Source: Candidatus Peregrinibacteria bacterium (GTDB lineage Bacteria > Patescibacteriota > Gracilibacteria > Peribacterales > Peribacteraceae). From it: 12,234 bases of DNA. A program made the position numbers and the translations under genes. How positions within the stretch are numbered: position 1 is the stretch's first letter; each line of letters opens with the position of its first letter. Below the pieces are notes generated by a model. The model was not told where the DNA came from. It did no database searches and saw nothing but the letters and a program-made list of their open reading frames with translations. Below are positions 1 through 6,206 of this stretch, in pieces. The stretch lies in contig JACRIG010000023.1 in assembly GCA_016215715.1 (NCBI GenBank), positions 1 to 12,234 of the forward strand, written 5' to 3'.

Positions 1-1
1 C

Positions 2-400
2 ACGACCGTCATGGACGCATGGAGCGCATTCGAATTCGTCGGACTCCCTGAAGGAGAATTTTTCCTCGCGCACGCGTGCATCTATCTCGCAACTGCGCCG
101 AAGAGCAACGCCGTGAAGCGCGCGATGGGGGAGACGAAGCGCATTCTGAATGAAGCCGCGACGATCGAAGTGCCGTTCCATCTGCGCAATGCGCCGATCA
201 AAGGCATGGCGGATCAGGGGTATGGAAAAGGGTATCAGTACGCGCACAATGACGCACGCGGGATTGTCAGCGAAAATTATTTTCCGATCGGGATGGAGCC
301 GCGGGTGATCTATGACCCGAGTAATCACGGATTTGAGGAGGAGGTGAAAAAAAGACTGGAGAGGACGCGGGGGATTTTGAGCGGACATGCAGTTGACTAA
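2..400 (+). CDS. rarA: RarA/MgsA-type replication-associated AAA+ ATPase, C-terminal part (5' end outside window)
   Basis: The reading frame is open from base 2 and ends at TAA 398-400, so this is the last 132 codons of a longer gene. The first in-window ATG (position 11) lies inside the protein and is not the start. The segment matches the C-terminal tetramerisation/clamp-loader-like region of the RarA (MgsA, WRNIP1) family: FEFVGLPEGEF, then HACIYLATAPKSNA, then VPFHLRNAPIKGM and GYGKGYQYAHND, ending in a charged helix (EEEVKKRLERTRG). In this family the protein acts at stalled or gapped replication forks; the ATPase Walker motifs would lie upstream of the window. The final bases overlap the -35 element of the next gene's promoter. 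Identification is by remembered family signature. Confidence 0.93.
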   Translation, partial: TTVMDAWSAFEFVGLPEGEFFLAHACIYLATAPKSNAVKRAMGETKRILNEAATIEVPFHLRNAPIKGMADQGYGKGYQYAHNDARGIVSENYFPIGMEPRVIYDPSNHGFEEEVKKRLERTRGILSGHAVD

Positions 401-420
401 AATCACAATATATTTATAAT
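393..420 (+). promoter_or_regulatory. Sigma70-type promoter of the 489-914 gene
   Basis: TTGACT (393-398) and TATAAT (415-420) are separated by 16 bp, close to the bacterial housekeeping consensus. The -35 hexamer overlaps the rarA stop codon. Transcription would begin near 427, giving a leader of about 60 nt. The leader contains a small dyad, GCGGTT (444-449) with AACCGC (462-467), and a clear ribosome binding site, unlike most other genes here. Confidence 0.75.
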
Positions 421-477
421 ATTTCCGTTCTTTTGCACCAAAGGCGGTTTCAGGCAAAACCAACCGCATCACCAAAC

Positions 478-484
478 GGAGAAG
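478..484 (+). promoter_or_regulatory. Shine-Dalgarno sequence for the 489-914 gene
   Basis: GGAGAAG lies just before the ATG at 489, with good purine-rich complementarity to the 16S 3' end. It supports this start codon and is the only strong Shine-Dalgarno in the window. Confidence 0.65.
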
Positions 485-488
485 AAAA

Positions 489-914
489 ATGCAACATGCA
501 CTTGGCCCCGCTGCTCTCGGGCTCGCGATCGTTGCGATCGTAGCGGTTTACTTTTACCGCAAGCCGGTCACTCTCGAAAACACGCTCTTCGCGATGGCGG
601 GAGCCATCAAGATAAAACGTGTGCGAAAAAAGCGCGGCAGGAAAACCGTGAGCGTCATGTCAGACGCTTTCGGCAAATTCAAAATCGAGGAAAGGCCCGA
701 CTTCACGACCATCCTGATCAAGGTCTCAGGATGCAGGGGCTGCATCAGGATCTGGATCGGTCACGATGGCGGAATGCAATTCCGCTACTCTACGTGGTTC
801 TGGTCGACTCGACGACAACGCATCCATGAAGCTGACGCAGAAGTGATCAGACGCTTCGTGGCTCGTGTCCGTGCAGCGATCGAGACCGGTGCAGACGCGA
901 AAGCACGTGTCTGA
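489..914 (+). CDS. Hypothetical small membrane-anchored protein (141 aa)
   Basis: I do not recognise the family. Residues about 7-24 form one hydrophobic helix (ALGLAIVAIVAVYFY), followed at once by basic residues, which fits an N-terminal membrane anchor with the rest in the cytoplasm. A strongly basic stretch (KIKRVRKKRGRK, about 41-52) precedes a predicted beta-rich region holding a CxxC pair (C82, C85 in GCRGC), then aromatic strands (FRYSTWFW) and a C-terminal amphipathic helix. The start is supported by the GGAGAAG ribosome binding site and an upstream consensus-like promoter. A terminator-like hairpin follows, so it is probably transcribed alone. The CxxC could bind metal or form a disulfide, but nothing further can be assigned. 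Confidence 0.72.
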   Translation: MQHALGPAALGLAIVAIVAVYFYRKPVTLENTLFAMAGAIKIKRVRKKRGRKTVSVMSDAFGKFKIEERPDFTTILIKVSGCRGCIRIWIGHDGGMQFRYSTWFWSTRRQRIHEADAEVIRRFVARVRAAIETGADAKARV

Positions 915-936
915 AACCGCCCCGCCAAAGAACTGC

Positions 937-975
937 GGGCTGCATGGTAGATTCACCTCTACCGCGCAGCCCTTT
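937..975 (+). terminator. Strong two-part hairpin, probable intrinsic terminator
   Basis: GGGCTGC (937-943) pairs with GCAGCCC (966-972), and inside it GGTAGA (946-951) pairs with TCTACC (958-963) around a 6-nt loop (952-957), with a 2x2 internal loop between. The 13-bp stem is followed by only three T residues (973-975), so the U-tract is short. It begins 22 bp after the stop of the upstream gene and lies before the -10 element of the lipoprotein gene, which fits a terminator insulating the two. Confidence 0.6.
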
Positions 976-995
976 CGTTGTGCGCACGAAACGCA

Positions 996-1001
996 TACAC
1001 T
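996..1001 (+). promoter_or_regulatory. -10-like element for a leaderless lipoprotein mRNA
   Basis: TACACT ends 8 nt before the ATG at 1010 and no Shine-Dalgarno is present. The only -35-like sequence is weak (TTTCGT, 973-978, 17-bp spacer). The call rests mainly on the same spacing recurring before five other genes in this window. Confidence 0.45.
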
Positions 1002-1009
1002 GTTTCGTG

Positions 1010-1792
1010 ATGTACAAATTCCGGATTGCTGCGGCTGCACTTTTTCTCCTCGCCGGCTGCACGCAGACATTGACCCTCACTCCCACTGTTCAGCATTCGC
1101 AGTACAGCATCCGCGTGGAGATGCCATCGACAATCAATGCCGGAGATCCGGTATCGCTGCGCGTTTCTATTTTTTCAGGAGGCATGCTCCGCGACGTCTA
1201 CACTGATTACCGGATGCTTCATGTCATCATTGCAAGTGAAGATCTGCAGGATATTTCCCACACCAATAGCCCGCAACCCGCAGGCACAGGGATATTCGGG
1301 GTACCGCATACATTCACACGGGCAGGACGCTACAAAATCTGGGCGGAATTGGGGGATGTGCGGATACCCAATCCTCACGATCAATTAGCGGACATCATTG
1401 CGCATGCGGCATTCACGGTCGGGGGGACGTCCGTTGCGGGGCAAGATTCGTTAGAATATTCACAACGCTCAACGATCGGAGATGCAACAATAGTCATCGG
1501 TCCTGCGGTGATCCATGCGGGAGAAAAAGTACCTCTCACCGTCGCGGTGCATGATGCCGGAGACGCACCTGTTTCGCTTCTGTCACCCGAGGGGGCGTAC
1601 TATGCGATCGTCGGCGACCATCTGAACTATTTCCGCCACGGACATCTGCTGACGCAGAAGGATCGGATGAGTGTCACGATCCCGACTGTTTTCCCCGTTG
1701 CCGGTTCGTATGGTCTCTGGGTGGATACATTCCCGATTGTGGGAGGGCGGGTGCAGAGCAGACAGGGGAGGTTTTTGATGGAGGTACGGTAG
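1010..1792 (+). CDS. Secreted lipoprotein with two tandem YtkA/FixH-like beta domains
   Basis: Starting at 1010, the protein (260 aa) opens with a lipoprotein signal peptide: a short basic n-region (MYKFR), a hydrophobic core and the lipobox LAGC with acceptor C17. The start at 944 in the same frame would add 22 residues encoded by the upstream hairpin and spoil the signal, so it was not used. Two similar beta-sandwich modules follow, about 34-137 and 158-260. Each has the pattern 'LHVII-ASEDL-x-HT' or 'YAIVGDHLNYFRHGH', then 'F-x-AGRYKIW' or 'FPVAGSYGLWVD'. This resembles YtkA/FixH-like extracytoplasmic domains, some of which sit near copper or respiratory genes. The histidines near the DL motif (H84; H210, H212) could bind metal, but that is inference. 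It would be anchored on the outer face of the cytoplasmic membrane. Confidence 0.75.
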   Translation: MYKFRIAAAALFLLAGCTQTLTLTPTVQHSQYSIRVEMPSTINAGDPVSLRVSIFSGGMLRDVYTDYRMLHVIIASEDLQDISHTNSPQPAGTGIFGVPHTFTRAGRYKIWAELGDVRIPNPHDQLADIIAHAAFTVGGTSVAGQDSLEYSQRSTIGDATIVIGPAVIHAGEKVPLTVAVHDAGDAPVSLLSPEGAYYAIVGDHLNYFRHGHLLTQKDRMSVTIPTVFPVAGSYGLWVDTFPIVGGRVQSRQGRFLMEVR

Positions 1793-1824
1793 GGAATTCT
1801 GCTTCGGTTTCTTGTATCCTGGCA

Positions 1825-1852
1825 TTGCATTTTTTATGATTTATGATATAAT
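1825..1852 (+). promoter_or_regulatory. Sigma70-type promoter of the 1874-2452 membrane protein gene
   Basis: TTGCAT (1825-1830) and TATAAT (1847-1852) are separated by 16 bp in an AT-rich stretch that stands out from the GC-rich surroundings. The start site would be near 1859, leaving a leader of about 15 nt with no Shine-Dalgarno. Confidence 0.65.
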
Positions 1853-1873
1853 ATAAAAGTAACGAAAACCCAG

Positions 1874-2452
1874 ATGAACACCCTCAAAACCTTCGCACTC
1901 CGACACGATCAGCTGCCTGCGTTTCATGCAGGGTATCTGGTCCTCACGATTCTCATCGCCTCGATGCTGCATCTGGGCGCCTTTGCGATCCTCATCGCGG
2001 CACACATGACGCTCGACAGCGTGAAGTACCGTGAATTCCATCATTACTCGTGGAGAAAGACGGTGAGGGCAATGGTCCGCGAAAGTCTTGTCGATATCAC
2101 CCTCCTGATGCTCGGCATCCTCTTCGCGGTTTACCTGCATCATTCATTGCCCCTCATCGCGGGTTTAAGCGGCCTCTACCGCAGCGAAGTAACCGTGGTG
2201 CGGGCACTGGGCATGCTGATCCCCAGAGTCAAAATCTTCTACGATTTCCTCGCGATTCTGAGCAACATCCACCGCTATCTGAACCGCGTGCCGACGTACC
2301 TCGGAAAGCCGTGGACCGCCGTCGAATACGTCTGTGCCCTGAGTCTTGCACTGATGATCGTCCTGCTGCTTTTAGCACCGCTGGTGCTTTCCATTGAGAC
2401 GTCGCGTTTCCTCTGGATTCTGGGATCGGAGATGGTGCCGTGGAGGATTTAG
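1874..2452 (+). CDS. Uncharacterised polytopic membrane protein (192 aa)
   Basis: I do not recognise the family. Hydrophobic segments lie at about 20-45, 72-98 and 150-173, with a weaker amphipathic stretch at about 108-130, giving three or four membrane helices. Between the first two helices is a polar, His-rich loop beginning at the helix end: AHMTLDSVKYREFHHYSW (H44, D48, H56, H57), then RKTVRAMVRESLVD. This charged loop looks like the part most likely to be conserved and could be a ligand site, but no function is assigned. The start is supported by the TATAAT-type promoter 22 bp upstream. The stop codon (2450-2452) overlaps that of the convergent tsaE-HD gene (2449-2451). Confidence 0.7.
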   Translation: MNTLKTFALRHDQLPAFHAGYLVLTILIASMLHLGAFAILIAAHMTLDSVKYREFHHYSWRKTVRAMVRESLVDITLLMLGILFAVYLHHSLPLIAGLSGLYRSEVTVVRALGMLIPRVKIFYDFLAILSNIHRYLNRVPTYLGKPWTAVEYVCALSLALMIVLLLLAPLVLSIETSRFLWILGSEMVPWRI

Positions 2453-3462
2453 ATTGGCACGCCTTCCGGAAACAACTCCTCCTCAATCCTTTTTGCTTCG
2501 GCAAACCACCGGTCATTCTCAGGCGTCCGGTTTCCGTTTGTGTAGCGCGCGCGGAAGTCGCTGAAGCGTTCTTCGAGCGTTACCATTTCATCGCCCCGCA
2601 CGCGCTTGTCGGCGTAGAAGAGAATTTTCTGTTCGACGGTTCTGCGCTCGGGTGAGGGAAGGTGCAATCCATGAACGGCGACGGCATCCGCGAGGGCGGC
2701 GAACCCTTCGTCCCGGAGAAACTGCGCGCATGCCGCTTCATGTCGCAATCCCGCAAAGCGCTTCTTCCATACCTCCCATACTCCGCGCTCCTGTGACGTT
2801 TCGCGTACCTGCGGCGGACCGGAGGCTGTGTGAAAATCAATGAAACGGAAGAGATCGTGCAGCTCTCCGGCTCTCTGCAGAAATGTCAGACGGCAGGGCT
2901 TTCCGGCGTCGATACAGGCCTGACCGAGCTGCACCGCCGCTGCGGCAACCGCTTCGCAGTGCGCAACGATGTGCGGCTGCAGCGCAGCATCCTTGCGCCA
3001 TTGCACAACCTGCTGAGCGTCCGGAAGGGGGAGGGGATCGAAAGAAATCTGCACGGTGCGTTCTGCGCCTTCTTCATGGAACCCAATCGTCATGCAGGGC
3101 TCCGCGATCGCTCCTTCCGGCAGGCGATCACTCCACTCGATGCAACGGATGCCCGCGTGATCATCGGTTGCATGGACCTGTGAAACGGCATCGCGCTGCG
3201 AGAGACGATAGAGATCAAGGTGAGTGAAAGGCGTCCCGTCCCGCGCCCTGTAACGCTGCTCAAGAGCGAAGGTGGGGCTCGTGACCGGATCCTCTATGCC
3301 AAGACCCTGCGCGAGGCCCTGGATACAGGTCGTTTTACCCGCCCCCAGAGCTCCGGTGCAGAGGATCGTCAAAGGGAACTGGTACAGCGTCGCAGCAAGA
3401 GAATTGCCGCAAAAAGCCGTTTTCTCTGCACTGGACAGCCTTATAGATATTAGATCATTCAT
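2449..3462 (-). CDS. tsaE: TsaE (tRNA t6A biosynthesis ATPase) fused to a C-terminal HD-domain phosphohydrolase
   Basis: The protein has 337 aa from the ATG at 3460-3462; a TTG five codons upstream (3475-3477) is possible, but the ATG has a short AAGG upstream. Residues about 5-143 are TsaE/YjeE-like: Walker A GALGAGKTT (37-45), TSPTF (61-65), HLDLYRL (81-87) and IEWSDRLPE (108-116). TsaE is the small ATPase that works with TsaD-TsaB to make N6-threonylcarbamoyladenosine at position 37 of ANN-decoding tRNAs. Normal TsaE is about 150 aa, so the second half is extra. Residues about 160-310 have HD-superfamily features: H168, the HD pair H202-D203, H241, H264 and YADKRV with D285, followed by EERFSDFRARY. 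The HD part probably binds divalent metal and hydrolyses a phosphate ester; its substrate is unknown. It could be a fusion of two neighbouring genes with independent roles. Confidence 0.85.
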   Translation of the reverse strand: MNDLISIRLSSAEKTAFCGNSLAATLYQFPLTILCTGALGAGKTTCIQGLAQGLGIEDPVTSPTFALEQRYRARDGTPFTHLDLYRLSQRDAVSQVHATDDHAGIRCIEWSDRLPEGAIAEPCMTIGFHEEGAERTVQISFDPLPLPDAQQVVQWRKDAALQPHIVAHCEAVAAAAVQLGQACIDAGKPCRLTFLQRAGELHDLFRFIDFHTASGPPQVRETSQERGVWEVWKKRFAGLRHEAACAQFLRDEGFAALADAVAVHGLHLPSPERRTVEQKILFYADKRVRGDEMVTLEERFSDFRARYTNGNRTPENDRWFAEAKRIEEELFPEGVPI

Positions 3463-3490
3463 TGACCTTTTTGGCAAAAAATGATATTAT
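3462..3490 (+). promoter_or_regulatory. Sigma70-type promoter of the M23 peptidase gene
   Basis: TTGACC (3462-3467) and TATTAT (3485-3490) are separated by 17 bp. The start site would be near 3497, giving a short leader of about 16 nt without a Shine-Dalgarno before ATG 3513. The -35 touches the start codon of the divergent tsaE-HD gene. Confidence 0.7.
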
Positions 3491-3491
3491 A
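3486..3491 (-). promoter_or_regulatory. -10 element of the tsaE-HD promoter
   Basis: Read on the minus strand, 3491-3486 is TATAAT, 23 bp upstream of the ATG at 3462. No good -35 is visible. The sequence lies in GATAT-T-ATATC (3483-3493), so the same bases also supply the -10 of the divergent peptidase gene. Confidence 0.5.
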
Positions 3492-3512
3492 TCCATAAGA
3501 CAAAACACACCT

Positions 3513-5018
3513 ATGAACCTCACCAAACTCACGACATCGCGCTCTCAGGGCTTCCGCGGAAAGCCTCTTCATCGGAAGTCCGAACACAAGCTGAAGGCGA
3601 TTGCCTACCTCAGAGAGAAATCGTCGTTTCTGATTGCAGCGGTTTCGCTCGTCGCCTTCGTTGCAGGAAATATGATCGGGAGTCATGGGGTGTATGCGGT
3701 TCTGGCCTCGGTCTGGGGCAAGTACGATGATAGCCTCATCAGTTACACCGGAACAGTGACGCCCATCGCTCTCGTTCCGGATTACAACGCGTGGATGAAG
3801 ACCGGCGGGGGAATGCCGGAGGAAGCGGCCTTCGGACAGGTTCCGAAAGAAGTACTGATCCCGCTTCCGTCGTACGATGCCGCTCTGCAGCGCGCCGGCA
3901 GTGCGGACTTTGCCATCGGTTTCATGGGGTCCTACAAAACCGGAGGCGACGGGACGGGGAGCCACCCCGGTGTCGACATCCGCGCCCCGAAGGGGACGCC
4001 CGTCCGCGCGATAGCAAACGGTATCGTGACGGACGTGAAGGATGACGCAGGCGGCTTCGGCAGGTACATCGTCATCCGTCACCCGCACATGCCCGACCCT
4101 ACGAACGCACAGAAGACGACGGTCCTCCACTCTGCCTACGCGCACCTCGATTCGCAGTTCGTCGCCGAGGGTGACGTCGTCCAGAAAGGTCAGCAAATCG
4201 GACTCGTCGGCAGGACCGGCTACGCCACGGGCAATCACCTTCACTTCCAGATCGACCGGGACACACTCGCGGACGGGACGCCGATCGCATGGCATCCCTT
4301 CTGGCCGTTCTCGGGTTCCGAGGCACGCACCGCGGGACTCAGCCTCGCGCAGGCCATCGACCTCGGCTTCATGAAAGACCGCGGCTACGCCTCCACCATC
4401 AGTCCGCTCGTCTACGTGCAGGCGAACTACGCGCCCGTGAAAGAAACGGTTGCGCAAAATCAAACGGGTAGCGCGTCATCGCAGCGCCCGCTCACCGTCG
4501 CCGAACGCGCGCAGGCGGAGAGCGCCAAGCTCCTCAGCATGCGTCAGGCCCGTCTGCAGCAGCGCCTCGCACGCCGCGGGACCCTCCTCGCTTCGGCGGC
4601 GAAAGACTCTTCTGCTGCGGATATCATCATCCGCGAGACGGTCGTCGCTTCTACCGCACTGCCTGCGTCACAACCGGCACCGGTCGTCACTCCACCCGCG
4701 TCCCCGCACTCTGGCGACGTCCGCACCATCGACATTCAGCATGCACCGACCTTCGCCGGCCGCGGATGGATGACCATCACCCTCACGCTCCGTGACGAAG
4801 AAGGGAACATCGTCGACGGCAGCAAACTTCCGCGCGACATCGCAGTGCGCACCGCCTACGGCGAAGCGGAAATCCGGCCGCAGGTGCTTTCCCCGCTCGA
4901 CTTCCACGGAGGGCGTGCGGAAGTGAGTGTGCTGCCACGCGGACGCAGGACAATCGTCTTCACCGTCCAGCCGTTCGGGGTGCTGAGTGATCCGATGAAG
5001 TATGAGGGGGAACGGTGA
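3513..5018 (+). CDS. Membrane-anchored M23 (LytM-type) zinc metallopeptidase with C-terminal beta domain
   Basis: The ATG at 3513 gives a 501-aa protein and fits the promoter just upstream; the ATG at 3462 in the same frame lies at the -35 element. After a basic N-terminus, one hydrophobic helix spans about 37-57, so the bulk should be outside the membrane. The M23 domain covers about 130-260 and shows the full zinc site: H151 and D155 in HPGVDIRAP, H211 in AYAHLDS, and H242/H244 in HLHF. Such enzymes cut peptidoglycan cross-bridges or stem peptides in wall growth and division. A Gln/Ala/Arg-rich helix (about 325-360) and a Pro/Ala/Ser linker lead to a beta-rich domain at 404-501 with the look of an Ig-like or filamin-like module. 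All catalytic ligands are present, so it is probably active and not a pseudo-enzyme. The exact cleavage site in the wall cannot be inferred. Confidence 0.9.
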   Translation: MNLTKLTTSRSQGFRGKPLHRKSEHKLKAIAYLREKSSFLIAAVSLVAFVAGNMIGSHGVYAVLASVWGKYDDSLISYTGTVTPIALVPDYNAWMKTGGGMPEEAAFGQVPKEVLIPLPSYDAALQRAGSADFAIGFMGSYKTGGDGTGSHPGVDIRAPKGTPVRAIANGIVTDVKDDAGGFGRYIVIRHPHMPDPTNAQKTTVLHSAYAHLDSQFVAEGDVVQKGQQIGLVGRTGYATGNHLHFQIDRDTLADGTPIAWHPFWPFSGSEARTAGLSLAQAIDLGFMKDRGYASTISPLVYVQANYAPVKETVAQNQTGSASSQRPLTVAERAQAESAKLLSMRQARLQQRLARRGTLLASAAKDSSAADIIIRETVVASTALPASQPAPVVTPPASPHSGDVRTIDIQHAPTFAGRGWMTITLTLRDEEGNIVDGSKLPRDIAVRTAYGEAEIRPQVLSPLDFHGGRAEVSVLPRGRRTIVFTVQPFGVLSDPMKYEGER

Positions 5019-5054
5019 CGTTGCTCGTTGACTCGTTTCTCGTTGCTCGTTTTT
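5019..5054. repeat. Short heptamer-like tandem repeat after the peptidase stop
   Basis: Units of the CGTTGCT type run from the stop codon: CGTTGCT (5019-5025), CGTTGACT (5026-5033), CGTTTCT (5034-5040), CGTTGCT (5041-5047) and CGTTTTT (5048-5054). The period is seven with one 8-nt unit, and the copies are imperfect. Confidence 0.6.
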
Positions 5055-5066
5055 GCTTTCTAAGAT

Positions 5067-5156
5067 TGTCTCGTCAGGCAGGAATGCCTGACCCTGATTA
5101 TAAAAATCATTTCTTTTATTTTTTACGAGGCGCAGGCATTCCTGCCTGCGGAGACA
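5067..5156. repeat. Inverted pair of GC-rich palindromes between convergent genes
   Basis: Two copies of the palindrome CAGGCAGGAATGCCTG sit in opposite orientation. Each is itself a hairpin with an 8-bp stem and 4-nt loop (5073-5092, loop GGAA; 5131-5150, loop TTCC). The outer flank TGTCTC (5067-5072) matches GAGACA (5151-5156), so the two copies form 24-nt arms with two mismatches around a 42-nt centre. The second copy lies inside the 3' end of the transferase gene. A third copy is at 10628-10647. Confidence 0.85.
5095..5124 (+). terminator. Possible terminator of the peptidase gene
   Basis: TGATT (5095-5099) can pair with AATCA (5105-5109), followed by a T-rich run to 5124. The stem is weak and AT-rich; the GC-rich hairpin at 5073-5092 just upstream may add stability. 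The T-run overlaps the stop codon of the convergent gene. Confidence 0.35.
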
Positions 5157-6192
5157 GACCTGCATAGAAAGACAATCCCGACATCAGCAGGAACAGCACA
5201 ATCGCTGCGATGAATTTCCCGAAGGTCGACAAAAACAATGCCGCTATTCCGAACGCGATGCCGATTCCGGCCGTAAGCACAATCACCGCTTCCGGACGCC
5301 ATCCGCGCGCAAGCAGCCGGTGGTGCAGATGTTCCTGTGTCCCGTGACTTTTGAGTGGGGAGTGACCGCCCGCGATTCGTCTTGCTGCGACGATCACAAA
5401 ATCAATCAGCGGGACGCCGAGGACGAGAAACGCAGTTGCAACTTTTCCGCCCGCGTAGATGGTGAGGACTCCGAGCATCAGACCATAGAACATCGCACCG
5501 GTATCGCCCAGTAAAAGTTTCGGAGGCGGGAGATCGAAGAGCATGCCTCCGGCAGCGATGCCCGCGAGTATGAACGCGATGAGTGCGAGGGAAGGCTGAT
5601 TGACCCGCGCACTCCATGCCAAAAATCCGATTGTGAGAAAACCGATGACCGCAAGCACACTCACCTGACCCGGAATGCCGTCGAACCAGTTGAGCGCGTT
5701 GATGGTGAGTCCGAGCCACACAATCGTGAAGAGGCCGCTCCAGAGGGGGAGAGGCCCGGCAACGGGAAGCGCGAACGTGAGGCGGTCAAGCGGGATGACA
5801 TCGCCGCCCGTCAGAGAGGGGAGGGGACTGGTGAATGAGTAAATGCGGCTTCCGGTTGCGAAAATCAGGAGACTGACGATCACCTGAATCAGGAGTCGCA
5901 GCCATGCCGGCAGGGGACGGCGATCATCGATGAAGCAGAAAACTGCGAGCAGAATGATTCCGATCACAAGGCCCGCATTCTGGAGAACGAGAGGGGAGCG
6001 GGCGAGGAAGAAAATCAGAAACAGAAGAACGGCAGCGATGCCGGCGGGGTAGGGGATTCGGCTTCGTTTGATGCCATACCGCTCGGGGAAATCCGTCAAT
6101 CCCAGACGCGGAAAAACAAACAATACGCACCTGTGAAGAATGACCGAAGCGGCGAAAGCGAGAAAGGGGAGTGCGGGCACGTGGAGCATCAT
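5116..6192 (-). CDS. WecA/MraY-family polyprenyl-phosphate sugar-1-phosphate transferase
   Basis: The protein has 358 aa from the ATG at 6190-6192; the next codon (6189) is also ATG, and a TTG at 6198 is possible. It is almost entirely membrane helices with short loops, as in the PNPT superfamily. The family motifs are in order: TDFPERYGIKRSRIPYPAG (33-51), FIDD (87-90), NALNWFDGIPG (165-175), FDLPPPKLLLGDTGA (219-233) and the C-terminal cytoplasmic HLHHRLL (288-294). These enzymes transfer a sugar-1-phosphate from a UDP-sugar to undecaprenyl phosphate, the first step of a surface glycan or wall polymer. WecA-type (GlcNAc-1-P) is more likely than MraY because of the HLHHR motif, but the sugar is not determined. 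The last residues (QAGMPAPRKK) come from an inserted palindrome. The start is 14 bp from the divergent pgk start. Confidence 0.88.
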   Translation of the reverse strand: MMLHVPALPFLAFAASVILHRCVLFVFPRLGLTDFPERYGIKRSRIPYPAGIAAVLLFLIFFLARSPLVLQNAGLVIGIILLAVFCFIDDRRPLPAWLRLLIQVIVSLLIFATGSRIYSFTSPLPSLTGGDVIPLDRLTFALPVAGPLPLWSGLFTIVWLGLTINALNWFDGIPGQVSVLAVIGFLTIGFLAWSARVNQPSLALIAFILAGIAAGGMLFDLPPPKLLLGDTGAMFYGLMLGVLTIYAGGKVATAFLVLGVPLIDFVIVAARRIAGGHSPLKSHGTQEHLHHRLLARGWRPEAVIVLTAGIGIAFGIAALFLSTFGKFIAAIVLFLLMSGLSFYAGLSPQAGMPAPRKK

Positions 6193-6193
6193 A

Positions 6194-6199
6194 TACAAT
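6194..6199 (+). promoter_or_regulatory. -10-like element for a leaderless pgk mRNA
   Basis: TACAAT ends 7 nt before the pgk ATG at 6207. There is no Shine-Dalgarno and no good -35; the upstream promoter region would lie inside the 5' end of the divergent transferase gene. Confidence 0.5.
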
Positions 6200-6206
6200 T
6201 CCGACG

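Noticed and set aside
944..1009. Upstream in-frame start for the lipoprotein gene at 944
   Set aside because: It falls within the terminator-like hairpin (937-972) and would place 22 polar residues before a good lipoprotein signal peptide; ATG 1010 is preceded by a -10-like element.
3459..4463. 334-codon minus-strand ORF opposite the M23 peptidase gene
   Set aside because: It lies antisense to a gene with a complete zinc-binding motif set; its Arg/Asp-rich composition with no recognisable domain is typical of a GC-rich shadow frame.
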